Assembly (NCBI GenBank): GCA_003556865.1
Contig: PWQF01000223.1
Coordinates: 1 to 6,196 of the forward strand
Source: Elusimicrobiota bacterium
GTDB lineage: Bacteria > CG03 > SLGR01 > PWQF01
Direction of reading: 5' to 3'
Length of the DNA: 6,196 nt
In this document: in pieces, positions 5,764 through 6,196 of the stretch
Numbering within the stretch: the stretch's first letter is position 1
Layout: each line of letters opens with the position of its first letter
Translations under genes and position numbers: made by a program
Notes under the pieces: generated by a model
Told to the model about the DNA's origin: nothing
The model's input: only the letters and a program-made list of their open reading frames with translations
Database searches by the model: none

Positions 5764-6196
5764 ATGAAAGACGATTATATTGTTCATAATATGTTCTGGA
5801 AGGGCGTAGATGAGTTCCGGGAAAGGGACCCTCACCTTATGCGTCTTGAAGGATTACCCTTTGTGCATGAATCCGCTCTTAAAAAAGAAATTCCGGTTTT
5901 AACTCCCGGGATATACATGCTTACGGGAGGCAGGCAGGTAGGCAAATCGACTTTACTAAAATTAATTATTCTTAGGTTACTCGAGGAAGAGAAGATTCAA
6001 CCCGGTCAAATATATTACCTTCCCTGTGAAATCATAGCGGACTACAATCAGCTGCTGTTTGAAATAGACCAGTTTCGTACTGCCATAGACACTGACAGGC
6101 ATTTTATTCTTTTCATTGACGAAGTTTCTTATGTCAGGGATTGGGACAGGGCCGTAAAGAGCCTGGCTGACGAAGGGATGTTTTTACGCGGCAGCG
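5764..6196 (+). CDS. AAA_14/DUF4143-type P-loop ATPase, 3' end missing
   Basis: The frame opens at the ATG of 5764 and runs off the window without a stop, giving 144 residues. An in-frame TAG at 5752-5754 leaves no room for an earlier start. The Walker A motif GGRQVGKST lies at 55-63, preceded by the hydrophobic strand GIYMLT (49-54). Walker B is FILFIDEVSYVRDW (114-127), the layout of the AAA_14 domain (typically GPRQVGKTT and then DEIQ.PDW). Such ATPases usually run to about 400 residues with a C-terminal DUF4143 region, absent here because the window ends. The first 50 residues (FWKGVDEFRERDPHLMRL) match the usual lead-in before the P-loop. The role of this family is poorly defined; many members are multicopy in bacteria and archaea, and toxin-antitoxin or DNA-related roles have been suggested but not shown here. 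It is not linked in function to the sulfate genes. Own promoter, tandem operator and likely leaderless mRNA suggest autoregulation. Confidence 0.88.
   Translation, partial: MKDDYIVHNMFWKGVDEFRERDPHLMRLEGLPFVHESALKKEIPVLTPGIYMLTGGRQVGKSTLLKLIILRLLEEEKIQPGQIYYLPCEIIADYNQLLFEIDQFRTAIDTDRHFILFIDEVSYVRDWDRAVKSLADEGMFLRGS

Noticed and set aside
5587..5835. An 82-codon open frame on the minus strand overlapping the operator and the start of the ATPase gene
   Set aside because: It is composed largely of Phe, Asn, Tyr, Ile and Leu as expected from AT-rich DNA, crosses the operator-promoter and the ATPase N-terminus, and has no recognisable motif.

Overview
The window is bacterial. It holds five genes that read rightward in what look like two operon segments, then an AT-rich gap, then the start of an unrelated sixth gene. 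Coding DNA is about half GC and uses ATA (Ile) and AGG (Arg) freely, while the gaps are very AT-rich (5521-5700 is about 19% GC by hand count). A MurJ-superfamily flippase and separate CysC, CysD and CysN point to a bacterium. I cannot name the lineage; an uncultivated anaerobic Gram-negative group is only a guess.

Region 1 (1-2568) holds the 3' part of a thiamine-diphosphate phosphonopyruvate decarboxylase, the step that commits carbon to 2-aminoethylphosphonate and other phosphonates. Twelve bases after its stop codon comes a polytopic membrane protein of the MVF/MurJ flippase superfamily that lacks the arginines typical of true lipid II flippases.

Region 2 (2569-2671) is a short AT-rich gap with a hairpin over the preceding stop codon and a plausible promoter. 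Region 3 (2672-5432) is a tight cysC-cysD-cysN operon: APS kinase, then the two subunits of ATP sulfurylase. CysC and CysD overlap by four bases; CysD and CysN are two bases apart. Together they turn sulfate into PAPS, the sulfate donor. No PAPS or APS reductase is visible. Next to a phosphonate gene and a flippase, this suggests that PAPS feeds sulfation of a surface or secreted glycan that may also carry a phosphonate group. That is an inference from gene order.

Region 4 (5433-5763) has no gene. Its last 75 bases hold a striking control region: two tandem 20-bp dyads in 24-bp register, the second merging into a near-consensus TTGACA-17-TAGAAT promoter whose predicted start point falls at the ATG of the next gene. 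Region 5 (5764 to the end) is the N-terminal part of an AAA_14/DUF4143-type P-loop ATPase, probably autoregulated and possibly made from a leaderless mRNA.

The main points to follow up are that operator-promoter, a CC plus CxxC cysteine set in CysD that resembles the iron-sulfur ligands of APS reductases, and the phosphonate + flippase + PAPS gene association.
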